Shown: positions 8,670 through 18,909, counted from the first letter of the stretch. The stretch: DNA of 21,892 bases from Chara braunii (GCA_003427395.1 BFEA01000382.1:999808-1021699); one strand, 5' to 3'. The notes: generated by a model from the letters alone, not told the origin. Numbers and translations: made by a program.

Positions 8670-9542
8670 TGTCAGGCCACTTCCTCTATGAGCCCCATTC
8701 GGGCCCCTTTTTGAAGCATGTCGGCCGCCCTAAGTGAAGGCAGGCTCGACGAAGCCCTCAAGGCCTTATTTCGGCCACGGCGCAACTAAGGAAATTCAGG
8801 CAGTTGCGCAGCGCGAGTTAGTTGAGAGAACCCAGGCCCTGGGCTGGATACAGGTACTGGGCCAAACACATGCCAAAGGCAGTTGGGTGCATGCAACCAC
8901 CTCAGGCCCCAGGCCTGTTCTCGATCGTGCTGGGCCTCAGGCTATCGGTGCCTACTGGAAGCTTCCTGGGACTGGACGCAGGCAGGCCACTTCGATATAG
9001 CAAAGGGCTTGCCTTCGCATTTGGCATTCGGGTGTGGCTTCATGCTGCGGTATTTGCTAACCAACGCTCACACGCTCACGGGCGAGTAGGGAAGGGGCAG
9101 GCAGCCATAGCCGAGCTGCGCTGCTGTAAGTTGGGTGTGGCGCAGGGTGGTCCTTGGGTGCAAGTGGCATCTGTGTGTTGTGGAACGAGGTTGTGAGTGA
9201 GGCGAGAGACATACCTGGTGCTGGAAGCGTGCGACATTGGTCGTTGTATGCTCGTACTTCCGGAGAGTTGTTGATGTCATTTTTCGGCATTGTAGTTTAG
9301 GCTAGATACGATCTGCCATCTGTAGTCTGGGCGCCGAGCGCTAGATACGATATCAACATTGGTTCTTCATTGATGATCATGGTGAGACTTTACCAGCATT
9401 GTTAATTTTGAGTTTTTGGTGTCTTCTTATTTGGTGAAACTCGTAGTGCAATTTTGTTGTTGGTTCGAGGTCACAACTATCTGGTCTTGTGTATATGATG
9501 TTGTTTGATTGCTGAAGTTCGCTATTGCTCATCTTCCTTGCA
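8670..9542 (+). repeat. 3' LTR, full length (about 873 bp)
   Basis: It starts TGTCAGGCC just after the polypurine tract and ends in TTGCA at the point where similarity to the 5' LTR stops. Only 9220-9542 matches the 5' LTR; 8670-9219 (U3) has no counterpart in the window. Small open frames within it are not genes. TATA-like sequences occur (GATATAG near 8994, GTATATGA near 9490), but no promoter can be fixed by eye. An alternative reading is a short LTR of only about 320 bp starting at TGGAAGCG (9222), but no good polypurine tract precedes that point. Confidence 0.7.
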
Positions 9543-10125
9543 ATGTGCTCATTCAATGGGGAGGTCGGCCACCTCATATAAAGACCAGTTCTGGGAGCAT
9601 TACCCAGTTTCGCTTTGTAACGAACCAATTCCTCCTGTATCCACTCTTCCTGCAGCTAACAATTGAAAATATAGAGTGACCAGAACCAAAATTATCATGG
9701 GAGCAACTCGGCTCCAGGCAAGTTGCTGTTCCTCGGCCGAATTGTTCCCTGTCGAAGTACCGTATCTAACCTTTTTTTTTCTTTCTTTTTTGGGGGGGAC
9801 ATGCTCCAATCTATTTGTGAGGAGCAGCACGTGCTGGGAACCGGGCCCAGCGTCCCATTCAAGATCATATTGAGAAATTAAGAAATTTTATAGAGAAATC
9901 CTTGAGATACCGGGGCCATTACCCAGCTTCGGCTAAGAAAGACAAATGTGTAATTTACACAATAACACTAAAATTCTAACCAGACAAGCGACAAAAACAA
10001 ACAAAACAGCTTCCAAACTAGTAACAAAGCAATACCACAAACCAAAACTAAACCAAGGTAAACGGTACCAATTCGAAGGCCTAACCCGGCTCCCCCAAGG
10101 CTACCTCGCCTAGGTTCTGTCAAGG
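9543..10125 (+). other. Noncoding stretch between gypsy element and protease fragment
   Basis: No gene is recognised. A TATA-like CATATAAAG lies near 9574, with an ATG 120 bases later (9698) opening a short frame (M-G-A-T-R-L-Q-A-S-C-C) that runs into a GTACCG...poly-T stretch. This could be a promoter and first exon but is weakly supported. A short sequence, CATTACCCAG(T/C)TTCG, occurs twice, near 9598 and 9916. The A-rich part from 9950 to 10060 shows nothing further. Confidence 0.35.
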
Positions 10126-10896
10126 TGCGAAGGTGATGACGAGCCGAACGACCGGTTAGTTGAGCAGCTGGTTGGAAGCGCTCAGGCTGCTGTGGATGAA
10201 GTCGTCCGACGGGGGGTTGCTCATCCGAAAAGAATTGTAATTGGTGGGCACTCGTATGGTGCTTTTATGTCGGCAAATCTTCTTGCACGTGCTCCGGATC
10301 TCTTCTGCTATGGAATTGCTCGAAGTGGAGCCTACAATCGGACTCTGACGCCATTTGGTTTCCAGTCTGAAGAAAAAACACTTTGGGAAGCACCAAACAC
10401 ATACCACGAGATGAGCCCCTTCATGCTTGCAAACAAGGTTCACAAGCCACTATTGCAGATCCATGGCGAGGATGACAATAACTCGGGAAGGTTTCCAATG
10501 TAGTCTGAGCGCTTTTATAGTGGATTGAAGGGACATGGAGCAGTCTCAAGACTCGTGCTATTACCCCATGAGAGTCATGGGTACAAAGCTCGTGAGAGTA
10601 CGATGCATACGCTTTGAGAGATCGAGTTGTGGATGCAGAGATATACAGACTTCATCGTCGTTGAGAACACGAAGGAGAACGAGAACAACATAGAGAATAT
10701 CACAAAGGACGAGTCAACTTCAACCGCAGCTGGCGAGAAGCCTGTTGCTGCTAGCCTGCTGCGGAGGTTAGAGAGGAAAGTGGAGAAAAGGAGCAGTCAG
10801 AAAATAAGGAGGAGCATTTTGTGGGAACAAGTACGGGGCATATTGCTGGCAGCAACGGATCTACGAACTGTGGCAGAAAACCGTGGTCATCTCTGA
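10126..10896 (+). pseudogene. C-terminal fragment of chloroplast glutamyl endopeptidase (S9 family), with two nonsense codons
   Basis: The reading is close to the end of plant chloroplast glutamyl endopeptidase, an alpha/beta-hydrolase S9 peptidase of the stroma that cleaves after Glu. All three catalytic residues are visible: Ser at 10252-10254 in G-G-H-S-Y-G-A-F, Asp at 10474-10476 in H-G-E-D-D-N-N, His at 10576-10578 in E-S-H-G-Y. A TAG at 10501-10503 separates Asp from His, where plant relatives have Gln, as far as I recall. A TGA at 10615-10617 replaces the Trp of the conserved L-W-E segment. Both are single transitions (CAG to TAG, TGG to TGA). After the second stop the frame runs on to TGA at 10894, with a Glu/Asn/Lys-rich tail containing K-I-R-R-S-I-L-W. 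The N-terminal two thirds of the roughly 900-residue protein are not in the window, and no intron is evident in this piece. Confidence 0.8.
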
Positions 10897-11495
10897 AGTT
10901 TTGTGTTGGTCGAGCGATTTCTAGACTGCAGAGGGCTGAGAGGGGGCTGGGGTTGTTGCTGGCAGTGAGGAGCCACGGCTGACAAGTTTTGAAAAGTAGA
11001 AGCTTTCCCTCTGTGAATCAAGTTTTTCGTTGCTGTAAATTGAGGTTTCCTTTGTTTAACTTTCTAAAGTTTTTCTTTGTTTTTTTTTTGTTTTTTTTTT
11101 TCCTGGGTGAAAGGAAGCCATTGCTTTTGCAGGCTTCATAATTGCAGGGTACTCATTGGGGAACTAGGTTCCGCTCGGTAGGATAGACGGAGCTTTAGGT
11201 CGCGGATAGGCATAGGCATAGACATAGGCATACACCGCAAATAGGCCTCGGCATTAGGAAGCAATGACTTTTAGTAGGAGATAAGTTCAGGGCTGTTTCT
11301 ACAGCCAGAGTGAAGACACGTGAGAGTAATCGGTACAGAAGTCTGTTGATTGAACTCCAAGTAATGAGTTGTATAAGCTAAACCGGCTGATGCTGTCGGT
11401 ATAACTCCGGATAGAATTGTGAGGTCCCCCGCCTCTGTTCAATTCCATTGAAATATGACAAAAAAAAAATAAAAAAAATTGCAGGATACATGTGG
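10897..11495 (+). other. Noncoding stretch after the protease fragment
   Basis: This is T-rich sequence with long T tracts (11072-11101), a short AGGCAT-type tandem near 11206-11236 and an A-rich tract at 11460-11478. The A tract could be the tail of a retroposed copy of the protease 3' end, but I find no matching target-site duplication near 10110, so this stays open. No gene is seen. Confidence 0.45.
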
Positions 11496-11776
11496 AAATA
11501 TCCTTATTATAAAAGTTGTAACTTTATTGTTCCTGCGGTGCTGCAGCCTTCGGTCCTCGCTGCACTACTCTCGAAATGTGCAAAACGAGAGTGAATCTTC
11601 CGCTAGAATATGAAAAGATACAGCCATGATTTTTGTCTTTTGTGCATGTCAAGAGTAGCGCAGCCAGGCCCTTCATCTCGACCTTTTTTTTCCTTTCTTC
11701 CCTTCCAAATCTAATGTTGTCGGGTTGCGGAGGTCTCATTGACTTCATTTCCTAAATATCCGTATTATAAAAGTTG
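11496..11776 (-). mobile_element. Small foldback element, copy 2, with flanking direct repeats
   Basis: AAATATCC(T/G)TATTATAAAAGTTG occurs at 11496-11518 and 11754-11776, 22 of 23 bases identical, framing 235 bp. Inside, 11552-11585 and 11637-11670 are inverted arms (about 27 of 35 bases pair). The interior is homologous to 1150-1330 read on the opposite strand, including a 19-base exact match, so the element exists in at least two copies. The long flanking repeats look like a target-site duplication, although 23 bases is long for most DNA elements; a LINE/SINE-type duplication or an older local duplication is possible. A T8 run lies at 11684-11691 and there is no coding capacity. Confidence 0.55.
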
Positions 11777-12389
11777 GAGCGTGACAGCCAGGATAGTAGG
11801 CGCGGGGAGACCGGGCACCGCTTGCGTTAGCGCTAACGCGCTTCTCCCTGCGGTTGTCACCTCGGATCCTATGAGTTATCACTTACGATAATTTCCGAGG
11901 TTTCCGATGGTGCCGTTCAACCCTATGGCTACGGCTATGGAGGTTAGGGTAGGGAACACCGCTTTCACTCAGAAGTGCAACGGCCTTCTAGGCTGGGTGA
12001 GGCCCACTCGTGAACAGCCCGGGGCGGCCTGCTAGGCGTCCTCCTCATGGTTCGTCTGACCGTGGATGCATGAAGACTGACTATTCAACCAGGTAAACGG
12101 ATGGTTTTTTTCTTTTTGTCGGCACTGAGCTTCGGGACTACGGAACCCCTTATGGGTTCCTAAATGGATGAGTGTTTCTTCATAGCTGCTTCGTCAAGGA
12201 GGCAGTGAAGCTACCTGATCAAAGTGTAACGAAGTGACGTAAAACTTACTCGGTTTCTGCTCTCCCTTCAAAATTTTCTCTGTGGGGGTTATTACGTGGT
12301 TGGTATATAACGTTGACTATTCCAAATAATAGAGGCCAATATAAGTTTGTATCACTTGGTTGTTCCTTTTTTCCTGCCTTCAGTACAAG
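11777..12389 (+). other. Noncoding stretch upstream of LINE ORF1 (possible 5' UTR)
   Basis: No gene is recognised. It contains a perfect 16-base palindrome, GCGTTAGCGCTAACGC (11824-11839), and a hairpin GGAACCC/GGGTTCC near 12141-12159. It may be the 5' untranslated region of the LINE, but the element's 5' end cannot be fixed. Its 3' end carries a pyrimidine-rich tract and CAG just before the ORF1 ATG, paired with a good donor at 12092/12093 (AG|GTAAAC), so an intron at 12093-12383 is conceivable. Confidence 0.4.
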
Positions 12390-14565
12390 ATGGAGGCAGA
12401 AAATAAGATTTACAGGAGAGAAGAAAAAGAACAACTTTGTTCCTTGTTCGAAGCATGTTATAGAGATGGGATCCTTCCTTCCGGTTTGGACATTAGGATT
12501 GTGGAATTGGGAGAGGATTTTGCGCGCTTTGACATGAACGAGGGTTTCTCAGACCTCAACCTAAAATGGTTGAGAGAGCACGCAATCACGATCTTATTTC
12601 AGGAAAGGGCATCAATATTATCGAACGATATAAAGAAGAAATTAGTACGAATTTATGAAGATTCGTGGTATGATGCTGGTTTGATTGCTGATTCGGTCAA
12701 GAGAGGGCGTTACCAAAACGAAGGAAAAAATATGGCCTCTTTCATTTCCTCTTAGTCCTCTGTCATCGATTGGTTGAAACAAAAGAAGGAAGATTTTATG
12801 GATCTTGGAAACAAGACGTACAAACTTACCTTTCTTCCATGGATGACCTTGGCTGAGATGAAGGATTATAAGGAAGCTGATGCTAATTTTTTTTGGATCA
12901 GATGCCCTCGGGTTCCTTTTCAATTGCTGGCAATTCTTCAGATGGAAGTTGAAAAATCCTTTGGGGCCGTTTTAAAAGTGCATTCCTTCGAAGAATACGA
13001 AGATGAACCCGAATTAGGTACGGTTTGGTTTGATCTCCAGCTCAAGGCACGGAAAGTGGTAAAACCAAGGTTGTTGGTGGGAATTCCACGACAAGGGGAT
13101 TATCATTTCGAAGTCATTTTCACTGCAGCACCATGGTGTTCGGTTTGCCGAGTGAATTACCACATGAATAAGGACGAGTGTTGCCCAGCGTTCAAAGATC
13201 CGGACCCCTTTACGTCTCAAATGAGACAGAAGGTGTTCCCACCTGACCCTCCCTTTTCGGGATTCGTGTCGCCAGGGGAAGATCCACCCCTCACGGGGTA
13301 TAGGCGCTTCCCAGGACGCAGACAATCGGGGTACCCCTCGAATAATAATGACCCCAAAGGTCAGTGACCTGGGGTAAAGCCAAGAGGGAGATCCAAAACA
13401 AGATCTCGATCTCAATCTCGCTATTCGTCTCGATCCCGATAAGGGTCTCAGGGGTTGAGTGAACCAGGTAACAAAGAGAAACGTAATTTGAGTGGGAGGA
13501 AAGAAAAATCTCGGAGCACAGGCACGAATAGAACCCCAAGTCCTTCAAAGAGTGATCAAAAAGCAGATTCACAAAATTCGGGGTCAAAGGCTTGTTCAGA
13601 ACCAAACTTGGTGGCAGGTTCAGACAAAGATGGGGGAGGTTTCCTGAAAAGAAACGCAGAGAATGAAATTTGTGAAGGAGGGGGGAATAGTTCAACTGTG
13701 GTGGAGGCGGACCAAACGTGTTAGTACAGGCGGTAAAAGCAGTTATCAGTAAGGAGAACGGGAGAAGGAATGAACATTCCCCCTTTAAAAGATCGAGGAC
13801 AAGATCGCCTGATCGGGAGGGCACTGATAGCAAGAGCGAACGGGGCAGTTTTGCTTCGGGCACAGAACCAAACCATGCAGTTTTGATAAACAAAGATTCT
13901 GGGAATCGAAAGGCGGGTCATCATGAAGTCTTGAGGGAAGTGGAGCCCCGTGTAACTTTGGGGAGAGGCGAGAAAGATATCCCTAAAGTCCTAGTGCCGC
14001 TGTTGTGTGCCAAATCCGACAAAGGGATAATGGTCCTGGCCTCACAGGCAAATGACGGTTACTTGGAATTAACCACGACAATGCAAATGCCTCACTCACA
14101 GGAAATGTGATTTTGAAGAGGGTCTCACACATCATTCCGAAAGGTTTGAGAATTCAAATAATCCCACAGACTCGCGTTGAAGGACAAAACGTCGAAAATA
14201 AGAAAGGGGAAAATCCCGATTCTATTTCGTTCTAATGGAAATTCGGATGAATGATGAGACCAATGGTATTATTTCCGAGAGAGACAGAAGTTGGTTTCGT
14301 CTGGCTCTCTTGCTGTCACCCTTGAACCCATAATTGCAAAAATCAGGGTTATAGAGGGTGTGTCGGCAGCGGTAATTGCAGATTGGCTGACCACTTCCTC
14401 CCTGAGAGAATCAATGTTGACTCCTCATATATTTATGTTAATTCAAGAACCCTGGGAAAATACCTCACGAGAGGAAGAACCAAGGCGGAGGAATCTCAAG
14501 GAGGACAAGGGGGAGTAGGCCGCGTTCAGGTACCAGTCGGCAGCGTCGCCCCTGATGCCTTTTAG
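12390..14565 (+). pseudogene. LINE ORF1 (nucleic-acid-binding protein)
   Basis: ATG at 12390 opens a frame with charged N-terminal helices, a stop TAG at 12753, then a mixed alpha/beta region (about 12774-13100) and a Cys/His knuckle near 13137-13182 (C-S-V-C, then H, then C-C, spacing C-X2-C-X4-H-X5-C). After TGA at 13365 the same frame gives an Arg/Ser-dipeptide tract (about 13390-13440), a TAA at 13440, and a Ser/Lys/Gly-rich region to 13724. Reading then passes to two other frames (13718-14107, then about 14085-14222) and finally ends in the frame closing with TAG at 14563. ORF1 proteins bind LINE RNA; the RS-like tract is typical of RNA-binding proteins. Whether the stops are recent cannot be judged without other copies. 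Confidence 0.65.
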
Positions 14566-15890
14566 AGGCAGGTTGAATCTTGCCTCATGGAACGTAAGGG
14601 GACTTTGTGATACCAATTACAAGCAGAAACGCAGCCGCCTGAAATCTTGGATTCATGAAAAGAAGATTCAGGTGGTTTGTTTACAGGAAACGAAACTCAA
14701 TGAAGAACGTTGCGATGAAGCAGGAAACTGGTGGGCCGGTCAACAGTTCTGATCGCCAGCCCAAGGAACAAGAGGGGGTACTGCTGTATTGTTTCAAAGG
14801 GATTTAGAAGCAGCAATTATCGAATCTGCAGTTGATTTGTGGGGGCGATGGGTGTGGGTAAAGTTTGAAGTGGGCACGATAGATTGGACAGTGATGTCAA
14901 TGTACGTACGTTCAGATTACAATGAGAGAATCAACTTCCTATCGGAGTTACCCGGAATCATCCCTGACTCCGAAAATCTAATTATTGCAGAAGACTGGAA
15001 CACTATACTCAACCCAGGTTTGGACAGTCCAAAAGTAAGTCCTATTAGATCAAATAGTGGGCTATTACAGAGTTTTATGACTGCTAATGATCTAGTGGAC
15101 GCGTATAGGGTTTTGAGTCCGAAGGATGAGGAATATACATGGTTCGGATCTCAAACCCCCCTAGCTCGAAGAAGGATGGACTTCGTAGCGATGACGGATC
15201 ATCCTTGGCAAGAATGTACATCTGTCGAAATCATGTTCTCAGACATGCCTGATCACAGACCCGTAGTAGCTGAATTTCGGTTGAGGGAAGCCCAAAAAAG
15301 AGATCCTTTCTATTATAAGTTGAATGTTTCCTTATTGAAAGACCCGGGGGTAATCCTCTGGGCACAACGTCAGTTGACTTCATGGTCGGAGGCTAGGGGT
15401 CTGTTCAACACAGAACAAGACTGGGTGGAGGCTGGTATTCACATTCTGCAAGGAGCTTTTAATGTTTTCTCACAAATAAAGGCACAATCAAGGAGGAAAG
15501 AGGAAAAAGCAATTATAAAAATAATAAAATTGGCCAAGGACAGTCTAGGGCAGGACTTGGTATCTAATGCCTATTGGTCAATTGTGAAAAAAAGAGCGTT
15601 GGAAAAATTGGAACAAATGCATATTCAGGAACAGGTACATTGGAAGGAATGGTTAGAACAGACAAATATTGTTGCTGGGCATAGACTTACGAAGGAAACG
15701 TTCAGACACTTGATTCTTCAAAAAACCCACTTTCCAATGAAGGAACTGACACACCCCTTTTCAACACAAATTCTGATCTGTTATGATTTACAGCAAATGT
15801 GTGAGCACGCAAGGTTGTATCTTGAGGATATCCTCACTACTCGGCGCCCGTATGACGATATGGACTCAGATTTAAAAGTTACAAGTACTT
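14555..15890 (+). pseudogene. LINE ORF2, APE-type endonuclease and linker
   Basis: The ATG at 14555 overlaps the ORF1 stop by 11 bases. Endonuclease motifs in order: S-W-N-V-R-G near 14585-14602, L-Q-E-T-K near 14681-14695, D-W-N at 14993-15001, R-R-M-D-F near 15170-15184 and P-D-H-R-P-V near 15248-15265. The residue before D-W-N is Glu (codon 14990-14992) where this motif usually has Gly. A TGA at 14750 interrupts the domain after G-Q-Q-F. The endonuclease would nick the target DNA to prime reverse transcription. The frame then stays open for 476 codons into the RT, the longest open stretch in the window. Confidence 0.8.
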
Positions 15891-16850
15891 TCTGGAATCG
15901 CTCGCAAAAAACGTTGTCTCATAACGCTCGACTAAACCTTGACAAACCATTAACCTTAGATGAACTCTTGGTAGCAACAAAAAGGATGGCGAAAGGGAAG
16001 TGTCCGGGGGGGGACGGTCTCCCGATTGAAGCTTATCTATCGTTATGGCCTCAACTGGGTCTCATGCTACTTAGTATTTTCAACAATGTTTTAACTGGGG
16101 GAAATCTTACTAAGAGTATGTCAAAGGGAGTTATATCATTGCTATATAAGAAGGGTGACAAGAAAGAGATCCGTAATTGGAGACCAATTTTGTTGTTAAT
16201 GCATCCTATAAACTGTTAGCGAAGGCCCTGTCAATACGATTAGCAAAGTATCTGTCGGACCTGACTGGCAAGAAGCAAGGTGTTTTTGTGAAACATCGAA
16301 ACATAATGGATAATATTGCTTCAACTATCCAAGCATTGGAAATCATCACAAAAGACAATTTATACGTTGCTGTCTTTTTACTTGACATGGAAAAAGTTTA
16401 TGATCCTGTAGGTTGGGCCTTTGTGATGACTAAGTTGAAGCACATGGGTTTTGATGGTCCCTTTTGCCAATGGGTCAAAACTATGTATTCGGGGTCTGTT
16501 GCAACAGTTATAGTGAATGGCAAACAATCCAATGAATTTACGCTCACCCGTTCCCTGAGACAGGGTTGTCCCTTAGCCCCGCTTCTCTTTGTAATTCATC
16601 TGGAAATCTTACTGGATAATATCCGCTCTAATTCATAAATTCAGGGGTTAAAACTCAACTTGGGACTTCAGTGGAAAGGTGGGGCTCTTGCAGATCACTT
16701 AACTATCGGATGTCAAAATAAGGACCATTGAAGAGCACTGAGAAAAGTATTGAATACCTATTATGAACTATCTGAAGTCTCTATTAATTGGAATAAGTCA
16801 ACTTATTTTCTACCAACCCCTTATAACCTGGGAGTAAATTGGGGTCGGAT
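15891..16850 (+). pseudogene. LINE ORF2, reverse transcriptase domain
   Basis: RT motifs: G-K-C-P-G-G-D-G-L-P-I-E near 15998-16030 and N-W-R-P-I near 16172-16190. A one-base frameshift near 16190 is followed by N-A-S-Y-K-L-L-A-K-A-L near 16195-16230. Motif A, L-D-M-E-K-V-Y-D, has the catalytic Asp at 16384-16386. R-Q-G-C-P-L-A-P near 16558-16584 follows. The catalytic box reads L-A-D-H at 16687-16698, so the second Asp of the usual [FYL]-A-D-D is His. Stops at 16636 and 16729 flank it. I-N-W-N-K-S near 16786-16803 ends the domain, and the frame changes again near 16840. Confidence 0.8.
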
Positions 16851-18821
16851 GCTTTAGAACATTTTTTGGGAATACAAGTTTCACAATCAGACAACTCGGA
16901 TTATCAAGATGTTATTTTGGTGGACAAATATTGCAACGAGATGCAGAGTTGGAAGCAAACGCGTCACCTCTCCTTGTTGGGAAAAGCGTTTGTTCTAACT
17001 TTAGCTGCAGATTCGATTGTATGGTTTACACTGGCGGTGCATTATTTAGGCAACCAAGCATATGAAAAGATAAAGCAAGTCTCAGGACGATTTATTTGGA
17101 AACCGAAAGCACAGGAGCATGAATGGCATATGTCAACGGTTGTTTGGGAGACCATAACTTTTCAGAGACACCAGGGCGGTCTCGGGATCTTGGATCCAAG
17201 ACAATAGAATCTAGCCTTGTTGGCAAAATGGGCAATCAAGGCCTTCACTTCTGCGAAAGATGAACCGTGGTTGGCCTTCGGTCTGCAAATTTTATGTGAT
17301 GAATGGTTCTTGTGCAGGCAAGAGGATGTTTTGGTTTGTCTGTTGATGCCGTCATATGTGAACAAACAGCCAAAGTCGAAGTTTTGGCGAGATATTCTGA
17401 AGGCTTGGAAGAAGCTCATCCCACTTGAGAAAGAACATCCGACCTCAAAGGCCTCTGTGTTACTGGAAAGTCTGTTTGAAAATCCCCACATTAAAGATGA
17501 GCAAAATAACATTTTCTTAGCTAATGGAGCAGCGGGTCACTTCGGTAAAAACTGGATAGAGAAAGGTATGGTAAGGGTGAGAAATATCTGAAATGAGGAT
17601 AGACAAGACTGGATAGAGATTTCTACGCTGAAACTGAAGTTACCTAGAATGAGGGGAGCTCAACAGATATTACAGTGTTTGATAGGATGTATTCCTGATA
17701 GTTGGAAGAAAATTTTGCGAACGAGTCTCATACCTGATGAGGGATTATGGGGCCAAAGGATAACCGCGGATGGGTCTTACGAACTCTGGCATATTATTGG
17801 ACCGGCACTAGAAGGTGGTTTAGAAGCATGTAGGTGGCACAGGTTTGTTGATTCTTCGTTTACGAACGAAATCTACCAAGGTGGTAAGAAAAACCTTGAT
17901 CGAATAACAAATCTCCAAGAAGTTTTGGTAACGGCGCCTCTAGCCTGCACGAAGGCCCCTCTGGGCCCCATAAGGAGGAAACTGATAGTACAAGGGAGGT
18001 CCCTTGCTTCGCTTGGAATAAACCCAGTGTCTGTTGGCTGGTTCAGTACTGAAAAACGGAGAGTTGTAACTTTGAAGGAGTATAAGCCGAAAGTGGGTAC
18101 AGAGTATCTTAGACAGAAGATCAAGAAACACCCATATGCTACATTAGTCAAAAGACGTTCAGAACAAGGCCTTCTGGGTACAACTCAGGATACAATGGAG
18201 AGTCTGTGGGTGGAATTGAAAGGTCTCTCATCCCTGAAGCTAGCCAGTATGTTGTGGTTACAAGCAATGTTAGCCACAGCATCAGCAGTCTGGTTAGCTG
18301 TGAAACGAATGGAGATATCTACTACTTGTCCAATATGCAGGTGGGGAAGGAAGACTACAAGACACCTATGGCTTACTTGTCCTGCTTAGAGGAGTGTCTG
18401 GGACTGGTGGATACAACATTGAACTACCTTCACAGAAAACAACTTCGAATGGTCAAATGAATGGATTCTGACAGGATGTAGTAAAGGCAATTTTGAATGG
18501 AGATATGTGGCCCAGGTGGTGAGAGCAGTTATTATGAAAACTATCTGGGATGACAAAAATAACCAACTGTTTCGAAGTCAGTGTATATCGGATGTACAGA
18601 TCAAGAAACAAATCACGGCAGACTTGAGAAAGACTATTACCTGTGACTAGAATCGACGAACATCTTGTGGTGTCAATCAAAATCAAATGAAGTGGTTCAA
18701 GGAAACTTGGGGGAGGAACTCTAGTTTGGCAATTGTAGATCACAGGGGTGGCGAGCTGTCCTTTTGCTCTTGGTTATTGACCACGATAGGTCATGGGGAA
18801 CGTTTTAGTTCCCCACCCTGA
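16839..18821 (+). pseudogene. LINE ORF2, C-terminal region with zf-RVT finger
   Basis: One frame runs from 16839 to a final TGA at 18819, with internal stops at 17205, 17589, 18387, 18420 and 18648. The first part has the Trp-rich helices typical of the region after plant LINE RTs (for example G-G-L-G-I-L-D near 17181-17200). The finger is C-P-I-C at 18327-18338 followed by T-T-R-H-L-W-L-T-C-P at 18354-18383, the zf-RVT pattern. The part after 18390 remains protein-like in the same frame up to 18819, which supports reading the intervening stops as damage. The function of this region is presumed nucleic-acid binding. Confidence 0.7.
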
Positions 18822-18909
18822 GTCAAAAACCTCTTTCCTTTGTTAGTTCTGAGGTCGTTGCTCTCCCAGGTTTCATTCTGTGTTCATGTCCACCACTACG
18901 GGGTAAGAG

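Larger units (their letters stand above)
1835..9542 (+). mobile_element. Degenerate Ty3/gypsy (chromovirus-like) LTR retrotransposon
   Basis: The element is read on the plus strand: LTR, initiator-Met PBS, leader, gag with zinc knuckle, protease, reverse transcriptase, RNase H tail, integrase, chromodomain-like tail, polypurine tract, LTR. The order protease-RT-RH-IN and the IN-fused tail identify Ty3/gypsy of the chromovirus type. The coding part is broken by in-frame stops (3600, 3789, 7101, 7200, 7977, 8096, 8132, 8531), by frameshifts near 5810, 6130 and 8025, by a large in-frame deletion near 6918 and by a 483-bp insertion in gag. The two LTRs share only about 330 bp. The element cannot move on its own. 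Its outer target-site duplication cannot be tested because the 5' LTR lacks its beginning. Confidence 0.9.
12390..18821 (+). mobile_element. Degenerate LINE (non-LTR retrotransposon, L1-like plant type)
   Basis: Two overlapping coding regions are recognised: ORF1 with a zinc knuckle, and ORF2 with APE-type endonuclease, reverse transcriptase and a C-terminal zf-RVT finger, the usual order in plant L1-like LINEs. Frameshifts occur near 13710, 14110, 14220, 14370, 16190 and 16840, and there are many stops. The copy seems nearly full length but is inactive. No poly(A) or simple-repeat tail and no target-site duplication were found, so the outer borders are set by the coding region only. Confidence 0.85.

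Noticed and set aside
13291-13893. Minus-strand open frame of 200 codons
   Set aside because: It lies opposite LINE ORF1, whose Arg/Ser- and Lys-rich coding gives a long antisense frame by composition. It has no recognisable domain.
3387-18821. Using the many in-frame stops as proof of cytosine deamination
   Set aside because: Every stop codon is one transition from some sense codon, so without intact relatives only changes with known ancestral residues are informative. I kept the claim to the protease fragment and two catalytic substitutions.
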